From contig JBFWYO010000009.1 in NCBI GenBank assembly GCA_050186335.1, positions 1 through 64,000 on the forward strand: DNA of 64,000 nt. Direction: 5' to 3'. Shown piece by piece: positions 16,421 through 24,931 of the stretch. A program made the position numbers and the translations under genes. Under the pieces are notes generated by a model that had not been told where the DNA came from, did no database searches, and worked only from the letters and a program-made list of their open reading frames with translations. Each line of letters opens with the position of its first letter. Within the stretch, counting starts at the first letter, position 1. Origin of the DNA: JBFWYO01 sp050186335 (GTDB lineage Bacteria; Pseudomonadota; Alphaproteobacteria; Bin65).

Positions 16421-17304
16421 GCCTGCTTGGCCTGGATCAGGCTGCGGCGGATCGCGCGCGTGCGCGTGAAATGATCGAACAGGGTTTCGCCGTCGCCCTT
16501 GCGGATGGCGCGCTGCAGCGCGGTGAGGTCTTCGTTGAAGCGGCCGAGGATCTCCAGCACGGCGTCCTTGTTGGTCAGGAACACGTCGCGCCACATGGTC
16601 GGGTCGCTCGCGGCGATGCGGGTAAAATCGCGGAACCCACCGGCGGCGAACTTGATCACTTCACCCTTGATATAGTCTTCCAGATCGGTCGCGGTGCCGA
16701 CGATCGTGTAGGCGATCAGGTGCGGCAGGTGCGAGGTGATCGCCAGCACCATGTCGTGGTGCTTGGCGTCCATCGTCTCGACGTTCATGCCCGCCTTGCG
16801 CCACAGCGCGGCGACCTTGTTGACCGCGGCTTTGCTGGTTTTCGGCGCCGGCGTCAGGATGCACCAGCGCCCGTCGAACAACTCGGCGAAGCCCGCTTCG
16901 GGCCCGGAATTTTCCGTGCCGGCGACCGGATGCGCCGGGACGAAATGCACGTGCCTGGGCAGCAACGGGGCGAGATCGCGCAAGGTCGAGGCCTTGCACG
17001 AGCCGACATCGGTGACGATGGCGCCCTTCTTGAGATGCGGCGCGATGGCCTTGCCGATCGCCTTGTAGGCCAGCATCGGCGCGCAGATCACGACCAGATC
17101 GGCGTTCTCGACCGCCCGCCCCGCGTCGGTGAAGGTTTCGTCGACCAGCTTGAGGCGCTTGGCCACCTTCAGCGTTTCCGGCGTGCGCGCGTTGCCGACG
17201 ATGCGATCCGCCAGCTTGTCGCGCCGCAGCACATGCGCCAGCGACGAGCCGATCAGCCCGATGCCGATCAGCGCCACGCGCTTGAAATGAACCGCACCCG
17301 GCAT
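16417..17304 (-). CDS. tyrA: prephenate/arogenate dehydrogenase
   Basis: NAD(P)-dependent dehydrogenase of tyrosine synthesis, 295 residues. The N-terminal Rossmann motif is VALIGIGLIGSSLA; VTDVGSCK, HFVPAHPVAGTENSG and the helical C-terminal ITSHLPHLIAYTIVG are family hallmarks. Prephenate versus arogenate preference cannot be read from the sequence. The ATG at 17304 is 11 bp after hisC; the larger open frame upstream belongs to hisC in another frame. Coupled by GTGA overlap to the EamA gene. Confidence 0.93.
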   Translation of the reverse strand: MPGAVHFKRVALIGIGLIGSSLAHVLRRDKLADRIVGNARTPETLKVAKRLKLVDETFTDAGRAVENADLVVICAPMLAYKAIGKAIAPHLKKGAIVTDVGSCKASTLRDLAPLLPRHVHFVPAHPVAGTENSGPEAGFAELFDGRWCILTPAPKTSKAAVNKVAALWRKAGMNVETMDAKHHDMVLAITSHLPHLIAYTIVGTATDLEDYIKGEVIKFAAGGFRDFTRIAASDPTMWRDVFLTNKDAVLEILGRFNEDLTALQRAIRKGDGETLFDHFTRTRAIRRSLIQAKQA

Positions 17305-17315
17305 GGCTGAACGGC

Positions 17316-18407
17316 CTAGGATTTCATGAAGTCGGTCAGGGCCGCGACCACCGCGCGCATCTCGTCCTCGCGCCCGATCGTCGCGCGCAGGTATTGCGGC
17401 AGCCCGTAGTTCCCGACCTTGCGCAGAATGATGCCGCGCGACACCAGGAAGGCGTTCGCTTTGTCGGCATTGTGCTTGTCGTCGTTCGGGAACTTGACCA
17501 GAACGAAATTGCCGACCGAGGGCGGCGTTTCCAGGCCGAGCTTGTTGACCTGCGCGCAGAACCACGGCAGCCACACGTCGTTGTGCGTGCGGCACGCATC
17601 CAGATGCGCCACGTCGCGCAACGCCGCAACGCCGGCGGCCTGGGCAGGCAGGGTGACGTTGAACGGCCCGCGCAATCGGTTGAGCACGTCGGCCACTTCG
17701 GGCGTGCAGTAGGCCCAGCCGAGGCGCAGGCCAGCGAGCGCGTAAATCTTCGAGAAAGTGCGTGTCATGACCGCGTTCGGGTATTTGTCGACCAGCTCGA
17801 CGCCCGACGTGTAGTCGTTGCGCGTGACGTACTCGGCGTAGGCGGCATCGAGCACCAACAGCGCGTGGCCCGGCAGGCCCTTGACGAGGCGCTCCATTTC
17901 CTCCGGCGGAATATAGCTGCCGGTCGGATTGTTCGGATTGGCGACGAACACCAGCTTGGTCTTCGGCGATGCGAGCTTGAGGATCGCATCGACGTCGGTC
18001 CGCATATTCCTTTCCTTGGCGACCACCGGCGTTGCGCCGACCCCGAGCGTGGCGATCGGATACATGGCGAAACCATGCTCAGTGTAGATCACCTCGTCGC
18101 CGGGGCCGGCATAGGCGCGCGTCAACAACGCAATCAGCTCGTCGGAGCCGTTGGCGCATACGATGCGCGCCGGATCCAGCCCGTGATACTCGCCCAACGC
18201 CTTGCGGATATCGGCCGACGCGCCGTCCGGATAGCGGAAGATATTCTTCGCGGTAGCGGTGTACGCGGCCATCGCCTTCGGGCTCGGCCCCAGCGCGCCC
18301 TCGTTGGAGGCGAGCTTGATCGGCTCGGCAACGCCGGGGATCTTCGACTCGCCGCCGACATACGGCGCGATCTTCATGATGCCGGGACGCGGGGTAAGGG
18401 CACTCAT
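17316..18407 (-). CDS. hisC: histidinol-phosphate/aromatic aminotransferase
   Basis: PLP aminotransferase class I/II of the HisC family, 363 residues. The N-terminal LASNEGALGPSP, VFVANPNNPTGSY, the PLP lysine in TFSKIYALAGLRLGW and the C-terminal RATIGREDEMR are visible. Because it sits between chorismate mutase and tyrA, it probably transaminates aromatic 2-oxo acids (phenylpyruvate, 4-hydroxyphenylpyruvate or prephenate), though a role in histidine synthesis cannot be excluded. Start has a GGAAAGG ribosome site. Confidence 0.9.
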   Translation of the reverse strand: MSALTPRPGIMKIAPYVGGESKIPGVAEPIKLASNEGALGPSPKAMAAYTATAKNIFRYPDGASADIRKALGEYHGLDPARIVCANGSDELIALLTRAYAGPGDEVIYTEHGFAMYPIATLGVGATPVVAKERNMRTDVDAILKLASPKTKLVFVANPNNPTGSYIPPEEMERLVKGLPGHALLVLDAAYAEYVTRNDYTSGVELVDKYPNAVMTRTFSKIYALAGLRLGWAYCTPEVADVLNRLRGPFNVTLPAQAAGVAALRDVAHLDACRTHNDVWLPWFCAQVNKLGLETPPSVGNFVLVKFPNDDKHNADKANAFLVSRGIILRKVGNYGLPQYLRATIGREDEMRAVVAALTDFMKS

Positions 18408-18430
18408 CGAACGCAACCTTTCCGGTGGAT

Positions 18431-19261
18431 TTAGCGACGCGGCGGGCGGACCACGATCGGCGAATGAAAGGCGCCCAAATAGGTGCCGCGCAGATCGCCC
18501 CGGTTTCCGTTCCCCGGCCCGTTCGGGCCGGGCGCACTTATGCCCCAGTTTGCCGGGTCGCGAAAGCCCGGAATGGCGGCCAGAACCTGCGTCCGGCGTC
18601 CGGCTTTGGCGCGCGCCAGCACGCGCACCCGGCCGCGGCCCAGGGCCTTGCGCAGCACGGCCGGCGTGAGTGCGCCGGTCGCTTCGAGCCGGACCAAGGT
18701 CCAATCGTCGCCGCTCTCCTCCGGCGCCGAGCGCGCGACCACGAACGCCGCGGGCGCGCCGGCGCCGTCCGCAACCGCCGGCAGGGCAAGCACCACGTGC
18801 AGCCCGTCCGGCAGCTTCCGCCGCCACCAGTCCGCGGTCGCCGATACCAGGGCGATCGGAGCCTTGCCCGACGCCACGGCGGCAAGTGCGGCCCGATCGG
18901 ATGCGGCGGGTGCGACCGGCGAGATCACGCCGAAATGATCGCGCGCCAGTTGCACCAACTGCGGCGCCGCGCGCGGCACGGCGATGCTGAACTTGCCCTG
19001 CATGTTGACCGCGGCCGAGACGATCTCGCGCCAGATCGCCAGCAGCGCGCGCGCCGGAAACGGCCCATCGTGCTCGGCCAGGAGCCGGCGCAGGATGCGC
19101 GCCTCGCGCCCCGGCCGCAGCACCACGCCCTTTTGCGCCGCCTTGGTGCGGCCGACTTCGACCACGACCTGCGCGCGGCGCTTGATCAGCGCGTGCAGCT
19201 CGCTGTCGATGCGGTCGATCTGGGCGCGCAACTCGGCAAGGTCTACGGCGACGGCGGACAT
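18431..19261 (-). CDS. chorismate mutase (AroQ type) with C-terminal extension
   Basis: A 276-residue protein. The first 90 residues are a helical AroQ chorismate mutase: LRAQIDRIDSELHALIKRRAQ, VGRTKA and REARILRRL carry the usual Arg, Lys and Glu positions. Residues 95-230 form an alpha/beta region with similarity to what follows the mutase domain in bifunctional P-proteins, but no prephenate dehydratase active-site motif is evident, so dehydratase activity is doubtful. The C-terminal 35 residues are Gly/Pro/Arg-rich. First gene of the aromatic operon, 23 bp before hisC. Confidence 0.8.
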   Translation of the reverse strand: MSAVAVDLAELRAQIDRIDSELHALIKRRAQVVVEVGRTKAAQKGVVLRPGREARILRRLLAEHDGPFPARALLAIWREIVSAAVNMQGKFSIAVPRAAPQLVQLARDHFGVISPVAPAASDRAALAAVASGKAPIALVSATADWWRRKLPDGLHVVLALPAVADGAGAPAAFVVARSAPEESGDDWTLVRLEATGALTPAVLRKALGRGRVRVLARAKAGRRTQVLAAIPGFRDPANWGISAPGPNGPGNGNRGDLRGTYLGAFHSPIVVRPPRR

Positions 19262-19446
19262 GATTGACCCGGAAGTGTGGAGGTTGGCTTTCCCCGCGTG
19301 GCCCGCTTGCGGCGGGTCGATTCCTCATAGTCCGACGGGCCGGCGAAGGCAAAGAAAACATTGACTCCAAGAGCGGTTGGTTTCTAACTCTGCGCGTCCG
19401 GACGCCGGGCGCGGCTCCGCGCCTTTTGACAGGATCCTAGCCGCCA
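19262..19446 (+). promoter_or_regulatory. metX promoter and leader with terminator-like hairpin
   Basis: Divergent intergenic region. TTGACT (19361-19366) is a plausible -35 box; a poor -10 (CTAACT) follows after 17 bases. The leader then has GGCGCG-GCTC-CGCGCC (19408-19423) directly followed by TTTT (19424-19427), ending 19 bases before the metX ATG. This resembles a small terminator, possibly for attenuation. I looked for the SAM-II (metA) and SAM-I riboswitch cores often found before metX and did not see them. Confidence 0.35.
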
Positions 19447-20619
19447 ATGGGCGAAATGAAGAATCGAGCGGTCTGGCGCGCGGGCGCAATCGAAATGCCC
19501 GGGTTCCGCGCCGAGCTCGGCAAAGACGTCAAGCTCCGCCTCGATTGCGGCATCGATTTCGGCCCATTCACCGTCGCCTATCAAACCTATGGCGAGCTGA
19601 ACGCCGAGCGGTCGAACGCGGTTCTGGTCTGCCATGCCTGGACCGGCGATCAGTACGTCGCCGAGAAGCACCCGATCACCGGCAAGGACGGCTGGTGGAA
19701 TCTGATGGTCGGCCCGGGCCTGCCGATCGACACCAACAAGTACCACGTCATCTGCGCCAACGTGCTGGGCGGCTGCATGGGCACGACCGGCCCCAAGGAA
19801 ATCAACCCGGCGACCGGCAAGCCCTGGGCGCTGGATTTCCCCGTCATCACCATCGGCGACATGGTCGGCGCGCAGAAAATGCTGCTCGACCATCTCGGCA
19901 TCAAGCAACTGTTCTGCGTCATCGGCGGCTCGATGGGCGCGATGCTGGCGCTGCAGTTCGCGGCCGACTATCCGGACATGGTCTATTGCGCGGTGCCGAT
20001 CGCCGGCAGCGCGCGGCATTCGGCGCAGAACATCGCTTTCAACGAAGTCGGCCGCCAGGCGGTCATGGCCGATCCCGATTGGCGCAACGGCGAATACCAG
20101 CTGCACAATACGCGGCCCGCGCGCGGCCTGGCCGTCGCGCGCATGGCGGCGCACATAACGTTTCTGTCCGAATCCGGCCTGCACCGGAAGTTCGGCCGCA
20201 ATCTGCAGGGCGGCAAGTCGCTGAGCTACGGCTTCGGCATCGATTTCGAGGTCGAATCGTATCTGCGCCACCAGGGCAGCTCGTTCGTCGAACGGTTCGA
20301 CGCCAACACCTACGTCTACATCACCCGCGCCATGGATTATTTCGATCTGGCGGCGGAATACGACGGCGTGCTGTCGAACGCGTTCCTCAACACCAAGACG
20401 CGCTTCTGCATCATTTCGTTCACCAGCGACTGGCTGTATCCGACCGCGGAAAGCCGCCATATCGTGCAGGCGCTCAACGCCGCCGGCGCGCATGTCAGCT
20501 TCGTCGAGATCGCGACCGACAAAGGCCACGATGCGTTCCTGCTCGAGGAGCCGGAGTTCCACAAGATTCTCCAGGGCTTCCTCGAAGGCGTCGCCGAACG
20601 CCGCGGTCTCAAACGTTGA
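19447..20619 (+). CDS. metX: homoserine O-acetyl/succinyltransferase
   Basis: Alpha/beta-hydrolase acyltransferase activating homoserine in methionine synthesis, 390 residues. The nucleophile is Ser162 in GGSMGA; the catalytic Asp is in TSDWLYP and the His in KGHDAFLLE. VCHAWTGDQYVA and NVLGGCMGTTGP are typical MetX blocks. Acetyl versus succinyl specificity cannot be assigned safely from the sequence. The ATG at 19447 gives MGEMKNRAVW; the ATG at 19456 is a possible alternative. Followed at 10 bp by metW. Confidence 0.94.
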   Translation: MGEMKNRAVWRAGAIEMPGFRAELGKDVKLRLDCGIDFGPFTVAYQTYGELNAERSNAVLVCHAWTGDQYVAEKHPITGKDGWWNLMVGPGLPIDTNKYHVICANVLGGCMGTTGPKEINPATGKPWALDFPVITIGDMVGAQKMLLDHLGIKQLFCVIGGSMGAMLALQFAADYPDMVYCAVPIAGSARHSAQNIAFNEVGRQAVMADPDWRNGEYQLHNTRPARGLAVARMAAHITFLSESGLHRKFGRNLQGGKSLSYGFGIDFEVESYLRHQGSSFVERFDANTYVYITRAMDYFDLAAEYDGVLSNAFLNTKTRFCIISFTSDWLYPTAESRHIVQALNAAGAHVSFVEIATDKGHDAFLLEEPEFHKILQGFLEGVAERRGLKR

Positions 20620-20629
20620 TGGGTGCTGC

Positions 20630-21265
20630 GTGACCCCCCGGGACATCATCCTGCGCGATCTGCCGCGCGTCGATCTGAAGATCGTCGCCGACATGGTGAA
20701 GGACAATGCGCGCGTGCTCGACGTCGGCTGCGGCGACGGCGCGCTGCTGCACTACCTGGTGCATCAGAAGGGCGTCGATGGCTACGGCATGGAGATCAGC
20801 CAGGACGGCGTGAATGCGTCGGTCAGCCTCGGTCTGTCGGTCGTGCAGGGCGACGCCGACACGGATCTTAAAATCTATCCGACCAGCGGCTTCGACTACG
20901 CGATCCTGAGCCAGACGCTGCAGGCGACGTTCGATCCGCGCGTCGTGCTGCGCGAACTGGTGCGCGTCGCCAGGCACGCAATCGTGTCGTTCCCGAACTT
21001 CGGCTACTGGCAGATCCGCTGGAACTTCCTCGCTTCGGGGCGCATGCCGGTGACCGATCTTTTGACCTACAAATGGTTCGAATCGCCGAACATTCATTTG
21101 TGTACGCTGCGCGATTTCGTCGACCTGTGCGAGGCGGAAGATGTCGTCATCGAGCGCGCCATCTCGATCGGCCATCGCGGCCGGCCGCGCGCCATCACCC
21201 TGCCGCCCGGCCGCTGGGCCAACCTCATGTGCGAACAGTTCGTTTGTCTGCTTCGGCGGCGCTGA
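20630..21265 (+). CDS. metW: methionine biosynthesis protein MetW
   Basis: A 211-residue SAM-dependent-methyltransferase-like protein always paired with metX. The SAM-binding motif is VLDVGCGDGALL; ILSQTLQATFDP, VSFPNFGYWQIR and SPNIHLCTLRDF are characteristic of MetW. The GTG at 20630 (VTPRDIILRDLPRVDL) matches the family N-terminus; the open frame further upstream is metX out of frame. Some MetX enzymes depend on MetW for activity. Its last 41 bases overlap the converging methyltransferase gene. Confidence 0.93.
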   Translation: MTPRDIILRDLPRVDLKIVADMVKDNARVLDVGCGDGALLHYLVHQKGVDGYGMEISQDGVNASVSLGLSVVQGDADTDLKIYPTSGFDYAILSQTLQATFDPRVVLRELVRVARHAIVSFPNFGYWQIRWNFLASGRMPVTDLLTYKWFESPNIHLCTLRDFVDLCEAEDVVIERAISIGHRGRPRAITLPPGRWANLMCEQFVCLLRRR

Positions 21266-21989
21266 GCGTCGGCTGCGGCACCGGTGCGGATCTGCGCCTG
21301 CCGCGCGGCAGCCTGATCGGCCGCATGGCATAGACCTGCTTGCTCGCCTCGGTCAGCGTAACGCCGCCCAAGAACGACAGCCAGCGGCCGCCGATCGCCT
21401 CGATGGTCGGCGCAGCTTTCAGCAGCATGCGCGAGCGGAAGGGCGGGAAGAACAAGGCCGATTCCGAGCGCAGCGGCGAAAACATATTGTCGCGCAACAG
21501 CCGCCACAGCTGCCCGCGCGAATACGGATGCGAGTGGCCGAACGGCGTGCGCTCGAGCCGCGCCCACAGGCTGCGCCGGTCGGGCGTCACCACCAGCAGC
21601 TTGCCGCCGCCGGCCAGCACGCGCCACGCCTCGCGCAGCATCGGCCGCAACGCCTCGCTGTTCTCGACCGCATGCACGAGCAGCACGCGATCCATCGACA
21701 GATCGGGCAGCGGCCACTGATCCTCTTCGACCAGCGCCACCAGGTTGCGCTCGTCGCTCTCCGCGCGCGGCCACGGATGCACGCCTTGCTGCGCCGGCAT
21801 CAGCGCAATTGTGCGCTGCGCCTCGCCGATAAACGGGCGCAGATAGGGCGTGGCATAGCCCAGGCCGAGTACCGCTTCGCCGGCCACATTGGGCCAGAAC
21901 GCGCGGATGCGCCGGCGCAGATGCAGCCGCACCATCTGCCCCAGCGACGTGTCGTAGAACGCATTGAGATCGACGATTTCGGTCCACAT
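21225..21989 (-). CDS. class I SAM-dependent methyltransferase
   Basis: A 254-residue methyltransferase-11-type protein that is usually found beside gloB in alphaproteobacteria. It starts MWTEIVDLNAFYDTSLG; the SAM-binding glycine loop is degenerate (AVLGLGYATPYLRPF), with DRVLLVHAVENSEALRPML and LAGGGKLLVVTP as further landmarks. The substrate is unknown. Its C-terminal tail (Arg/Pro-rich) overlaps the metW 3' end by 41 bp in convergent orientation. Confidence 0.82.
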   Translation of the reverse strand: MWTEIVDLNAFYDTSLGQMVRLHLRRRIRAFWPNVAGEAVLGLGYATPYLRPFIGEAQRTIALMPAQQGVHPWPRAESDERNLVALVEEDQWPLPDLSMDRVLLVHAVENSEALRPMLREAWRVLAGGGKLLVVTPDRRSLWARLERTPFGHSHPYSRGQLWRLLRDNMFSPLRSESALFFPPFRSRMLLKAAPTIEAIGGRWLSFLGGVTLTEASKQVYAMRPIRLPRGRRRSAPVPQPTLSAAEADKRTVRT

Positions 21990-22012
21990 CGGCTCAGTCA
22001 GTCCGTTTCCGA

Positions 22013-22122
22013 ATTGTCATCCCGGCCGAAGCGCGGCGAAGAGCCGGGATCCAGCGCTTGCGCCTTTGCCATGGACCCCGGATCGGCGCCCCGCAAGCGC
22101 GGGGCTTGTCCGGGATGACAAT
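22013..22122. repeat. dispersed palindromic intergenic repeat, copy 1
   Basis: A 110-bp element with perfect 13-bp ends, ATTGTCATCCCGG and CCGGGATGACAAT. Inside are AGAGCCGGGATCCAGCG and a GCGCCCCGCAAGCGCGGGGC hairpin. Related copies are at 23893-23993 and 48184-48291. This type of element is widespread between genes of many alphaproteobacteria. It fills most of the gap between the methyltransferase and gloB. Confidence 0.8.
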
Positions 22123-22212
22123 GTAAAGCGCATCCGAGCACTACCGCCCCACGCCAACCAATCCTATTTGCAGTATATAGAACGCTGGCTCACTCGGCGA
22201 AGGGTTGCGCGC

Positions 22213-22977
22213 ATGTTCGACATCGAACTGGTTCCCTGCCTCAAAGACAATTATTGCCCGCTGGTTCATGACCCGGCGACCGGGGCGACCGCGATCGTCG
22301 ATCCGGCCGAGTTGGCGCCCGTCGAGGCGGCGCTGGCGCGGCGCGGCTGGCGACTCACCCATATCCTGAACACGCACCATCATCCCGATCATGTCGGCGG
22401 CAATCTGGCGCTCAAGGAGAAATGGCGCTGCACGATCGTCGGACCGAAGCAGGATCGCGCGCGCATTCCGGGCATCGACGTCGAGGTCGACGAAGGCGAC
22501 AGGTACAAATTCGGCATCGAAACGGCCGACATCTACTTCGTGCCGGGCCACACACGCGGCCACATCGCCTATCATTTCCCGGACAGCGCCGTACTGTTCC
22601 CGGGCGACACGCTATTTCTTTTGGGCTGCGGACGGCTGTTCGAGGGCACGCCGCAACAGATGTGGAACAGCCTGGGCAAGCTGCGCCGCCTGCCGCCCGA
22701 AACGCGCGTCTACTGCGCGCACGAGTACACGCAAAGCAACGCGCGCTTCGCCGTGACCGTCGATCCGACCAACGAAGTACTTCTGACGCGTGCGCGGCGC
22801 ATCGACGAATTGCGCGCCAAGAATATTTCCACCGTGCCCGGCACCATCGGCGAGGAGCGCGCGACCAACCCGTTCCTGCGCGCCGACGATCCGGCGGTGG
22901 CGATGGCGGTCGGGCTTGCGGGTGCGCCGCCGGTCGACGTTTTCGCGGAAGTTCGGCGCCGCAAGGACAGGTTCTAG
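22213..22977 (+). CDS. gloB: hydroxyacylglutathione hydrolase (glyoxalase II)
   Basis: Metallo-beta-lactamase-fold thioesterase that hydrolyses S-lactoylglutathione, 254 residues. The metal motif is NTHHHPDHVGG; PGHTRGHIAYHF, FPGDTLFLLGCGRLFEGT and YCAHEYTQSN follow as in GloB. The C-terminal NPFLRADDP is the glutathione-binding region. Its stop overlaps by four bases (CTAG) with that of the converging EamA gene. Confidence 0.95.
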   Translation: MFDIELVPCLKDNYCPLVHDPATGATAIVDPAELAPVEAALARRGWRLTHILNTHHHPDHVGGNLALKEKWRCTIVGPKQDRARIPGIDVEVDEGDRYKFGIETADIYFVPGHTRGHIAYHFPDSAVLFPGDTLFLLGCGRLFEGTPQQMWNSLGKLRRLPPETRVYCAHEYTQSNARFAVTVDPTNEVLLTRARRIDELRAKNISTVPGTIGEERATNPFLRADDPAVAMAVGLAGAPPVDVFAEVRRRKDRF

Positions 22978-23867
22978 TCGCGCCGGCGCCACATATCGCG
23001 CGAGGCGATGACGGCGCCGCCGGTGATCAGCAGGCACGCGATGCCGACCGGCCAGGTCAACGCCGCCTGGCCGAACAGAATCAGCAATAGCGTCGACAAG
23101 AGCGGTGCTGCGTAGGCCGCGACTCCCAGCGCCTGGATGTCGCCGTGCTTGCAGCCGTAATCCCAGGTGAAAAACGCGATGCCGACCGGCCCCACGCCGA
23201 GCCCGACGACGGCGAGCCACTGGGCGCCTTGAGGCCACACGGTCGGTTCGAACAGCAGATGGCAGATCGCCGCCAGCATGGCGGTGGCAAGACAGAACCC
23301 GCCGACCGATTCGCTCGGCACGCCGGCATAACGCCGATTGAGCACCGAATAGCCGGACCATACGACGCCGCATGCGGCGGCCGCGAGATAGCCGCCGACA
23401 TACTCGGACCTAGGCGCGATCCACTGCCCGCCGGTCACCAGCAGCACGGTGCCGACCAGCCCGGCCAGCACGCCGACCGTATGGAACCAGCGCAGCCGCT
23501 CGCCCGGCAAGAAGGCCGCAAAGACGACGATCAGCACCGGCCACAGATAATTGATCAGCGCGGCTTCGACCGGCGGGGCCGAGCGCAGCGCGAGAAAATA
23601 GAAGAAATGGTAGAGGAACAATCCGCCGGTGCCGAGCGCCCACGCGCCAATCGGTTGGCGCAAAAAGCCGCCCGGCGCGAAGATCGGCTGGCGCCGGACG
23701 ATCCATTTCAGCAGTGCGAGCCCGCCGCCGATGGCGAAACTCATCGCGACCAATTGAAACGGCGGCACATTGCCGGTCAACGTGGTCAGCAACGCCAGCG
23801 TCGCCCAAAGCATCACGGCGGTACCGCCGATCAACGTGGCTTTGCGGCGGGCGGCGGTGGCGGGCAT
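22974..23867 (-). CDS. EamA-family (DMT) transporter
   Basis: A 297-residue membrane protein with about ten hydrophobic segments and two EamA repeats; LINYLWPVLIVVFAAFLPGERLR and FFTWDYGCKHGDIQALGVAAY are typical of the aromatic/homoserine exporter branch (YddG-like). Substrate unknown. It starts next to repeat copy 2 and ends convergently with gloB. Confidence 0.85.
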   Translation of the reverse strand: MPATAARRKATLIGGTAVMLWATLALLTTLTGNVPPFQLVAMSFAIGGGLALLKWIVRRQPIFAPGGFLRQPIGAWALGTGGLFLYHFFYFLALRSAPPVEAALINYLWPVLIVVFAAFLPGERLRWFHTVGVLAGLVGTVLLVTGGQWIAPRSEYVGGYLAAAACGVVWSGYSVLNRRYAGVPSESVGGFCLATAMLAAICHLLFEPTVWPQGAQWLAVVGLGVGPVGIAFFTWDYGCKHGDIQALGVAAYAAPLLSTLLLILFGQAALTWPVGIACLLITGGAVIASRDMWRRRD

Positions 23868-23892
23868 GAGTGCTCGGATTACTCGTTTTTAT

Positions 23893-23993
23893 GTCACCCC
23901 GGCCGTAGCGCAACGAAGAGCCGGGGTCCAGACTCTTGCAGTAAGCGCCGGCTGGATCCCGGGTCGCGCGCAAGCGCGCTTGCCCGGGATAAC
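23893..23993. repeat. dispersed palindromic intergenic repeat, copy 2
   Basis: About 100 bp with related ends GTCACCCCGG and CCGGGATAAC and the internal AGAGCCGGGGTCCAG. It is the same family as 22013-22122, more diverged. It lies between the EamA gene and phbB. Confidence 0.75.
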
Positions 23994-24009
23994 GGTATGA
24001 GCGACCAGC

Positions 24010-24732
24010 TCAATACATATGCTGGCCGCCGTTGATCGAGAGCGTCGAGCCGGTGATGAAATCCGCGTCGTCGGCGACCAGAAACAGCACACCGCGCGCG
24101 ATGTCCTCGGCCTTGCCGAGCCGGCCGACCGGGATTTTCGCCACGATCTTCTCCAGCACGTTGGGCGGAACGGCGCGCACCATGTCGGTATCCACGTAAC
24201 CCGGTGCGATCGCGTTGACCGTAATGCCGACGCCCGCGCCTTCCTGGGCCAGCGCCTTGGTGAAGCCGTGAATGCCGGACTTGGCCGCGGCGTAGTTGAC
24301 CTGGCCATACTGGCCGCCCTGACCGTTGATCGAACCGACATTGACGATGCGGCCGAACTTGCGCGCGCGCATGCCTTCGATCACGGCGCGGCAGACATTG
24401 TAGCAGGACGACAGATTGGTACGGATCACCGCATCCCAGTTATCGGGCGACATGCGGTGCAATGTGCCGTCGCGCGTGATGCCGGCATTGTTGACGACGA
24501 TGTCGACCGGGCCGACTTCCGTCTCGATCTTCTTCATCGCGGACTGAACTTGCGCGTAATCGCCGACGTCGAATTTGTAGACCGGGATGCCGGTGTGCTG
24601 TTTGAACTTGTTCGCCGCTTCGTCGTTGCCACCGTAGTTGGCGACGACCGTGTAGCCGGCCTTCTTCAGGCCGATGCAGATCGCTTCGCCGATGCCGCGG
24701 GTGCCGCCGGTCACCAATGCCACTCTTGCCAT
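24010..24732 (-). CDS. phbB: acetoacetyl-CoA reductase
   Basis: NADPH-dependent short-chain dehydrogenase making (R)-3-hydroxybutyryl-CoA for polyhydroxybutyrate, 240 residues. Cofactor loop TGGTRGIG, NNAG, catalytic Ser in VGSINGQGGQYGQ and YxxxK in NYAAAKSG; the SINGQ-GQ-GQ-NYAAAK stretch is typical of PhaB. Downstream of phbA on the same strand with a 199-bp gap, so it may have its own promoter. Confidence 0.94.
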   Translation of the reverse strand: MARVALVTGGTRGIGEAICIGLKKAGYTVVANYGGNDEAANKFKQHTGIPVYKFDVGDYAQVQSAMKKIETEVGPVDIVVNNAGITRDGTLHRMSPDNWDAVIRTNLSSCYNVCRAVIEGMRARKFGRIVNVGSINGQGGQYGQVNYAAAKSGIHGFTKALAQEGAGVGITVNAIAPGYVDTDMVRAVPPNVLEKIVAKIPVGRLGKAEDIARGVLFLVADDADFITGSTLSINGGQHMY

Positions 24733-24931
24733 GGACGCTCTCCTTGCCCTGTCCGTTGCTCGACCGCTTGGTGCGGCCGTTCATAGACAATTTCGGCCGG
24801 ATCGTCCGGGCGCCGCGCGCCCGTATCGATCCGGCCGATCATTGTGGGCCGAAGCGCGGCCCTAATTCAATCGCCGTAGGACGACGATCCGCCGTTTCCG
24901 CCCGCGCCGGCGCATCGGCCGGCGCAGCCGA

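Noticed and set aside
19262..19446. SAM riboswitch before metX
   Set aside because: I could not find the SAM-II or SAM-I conserved cores; only a small hairpin with four Ts.
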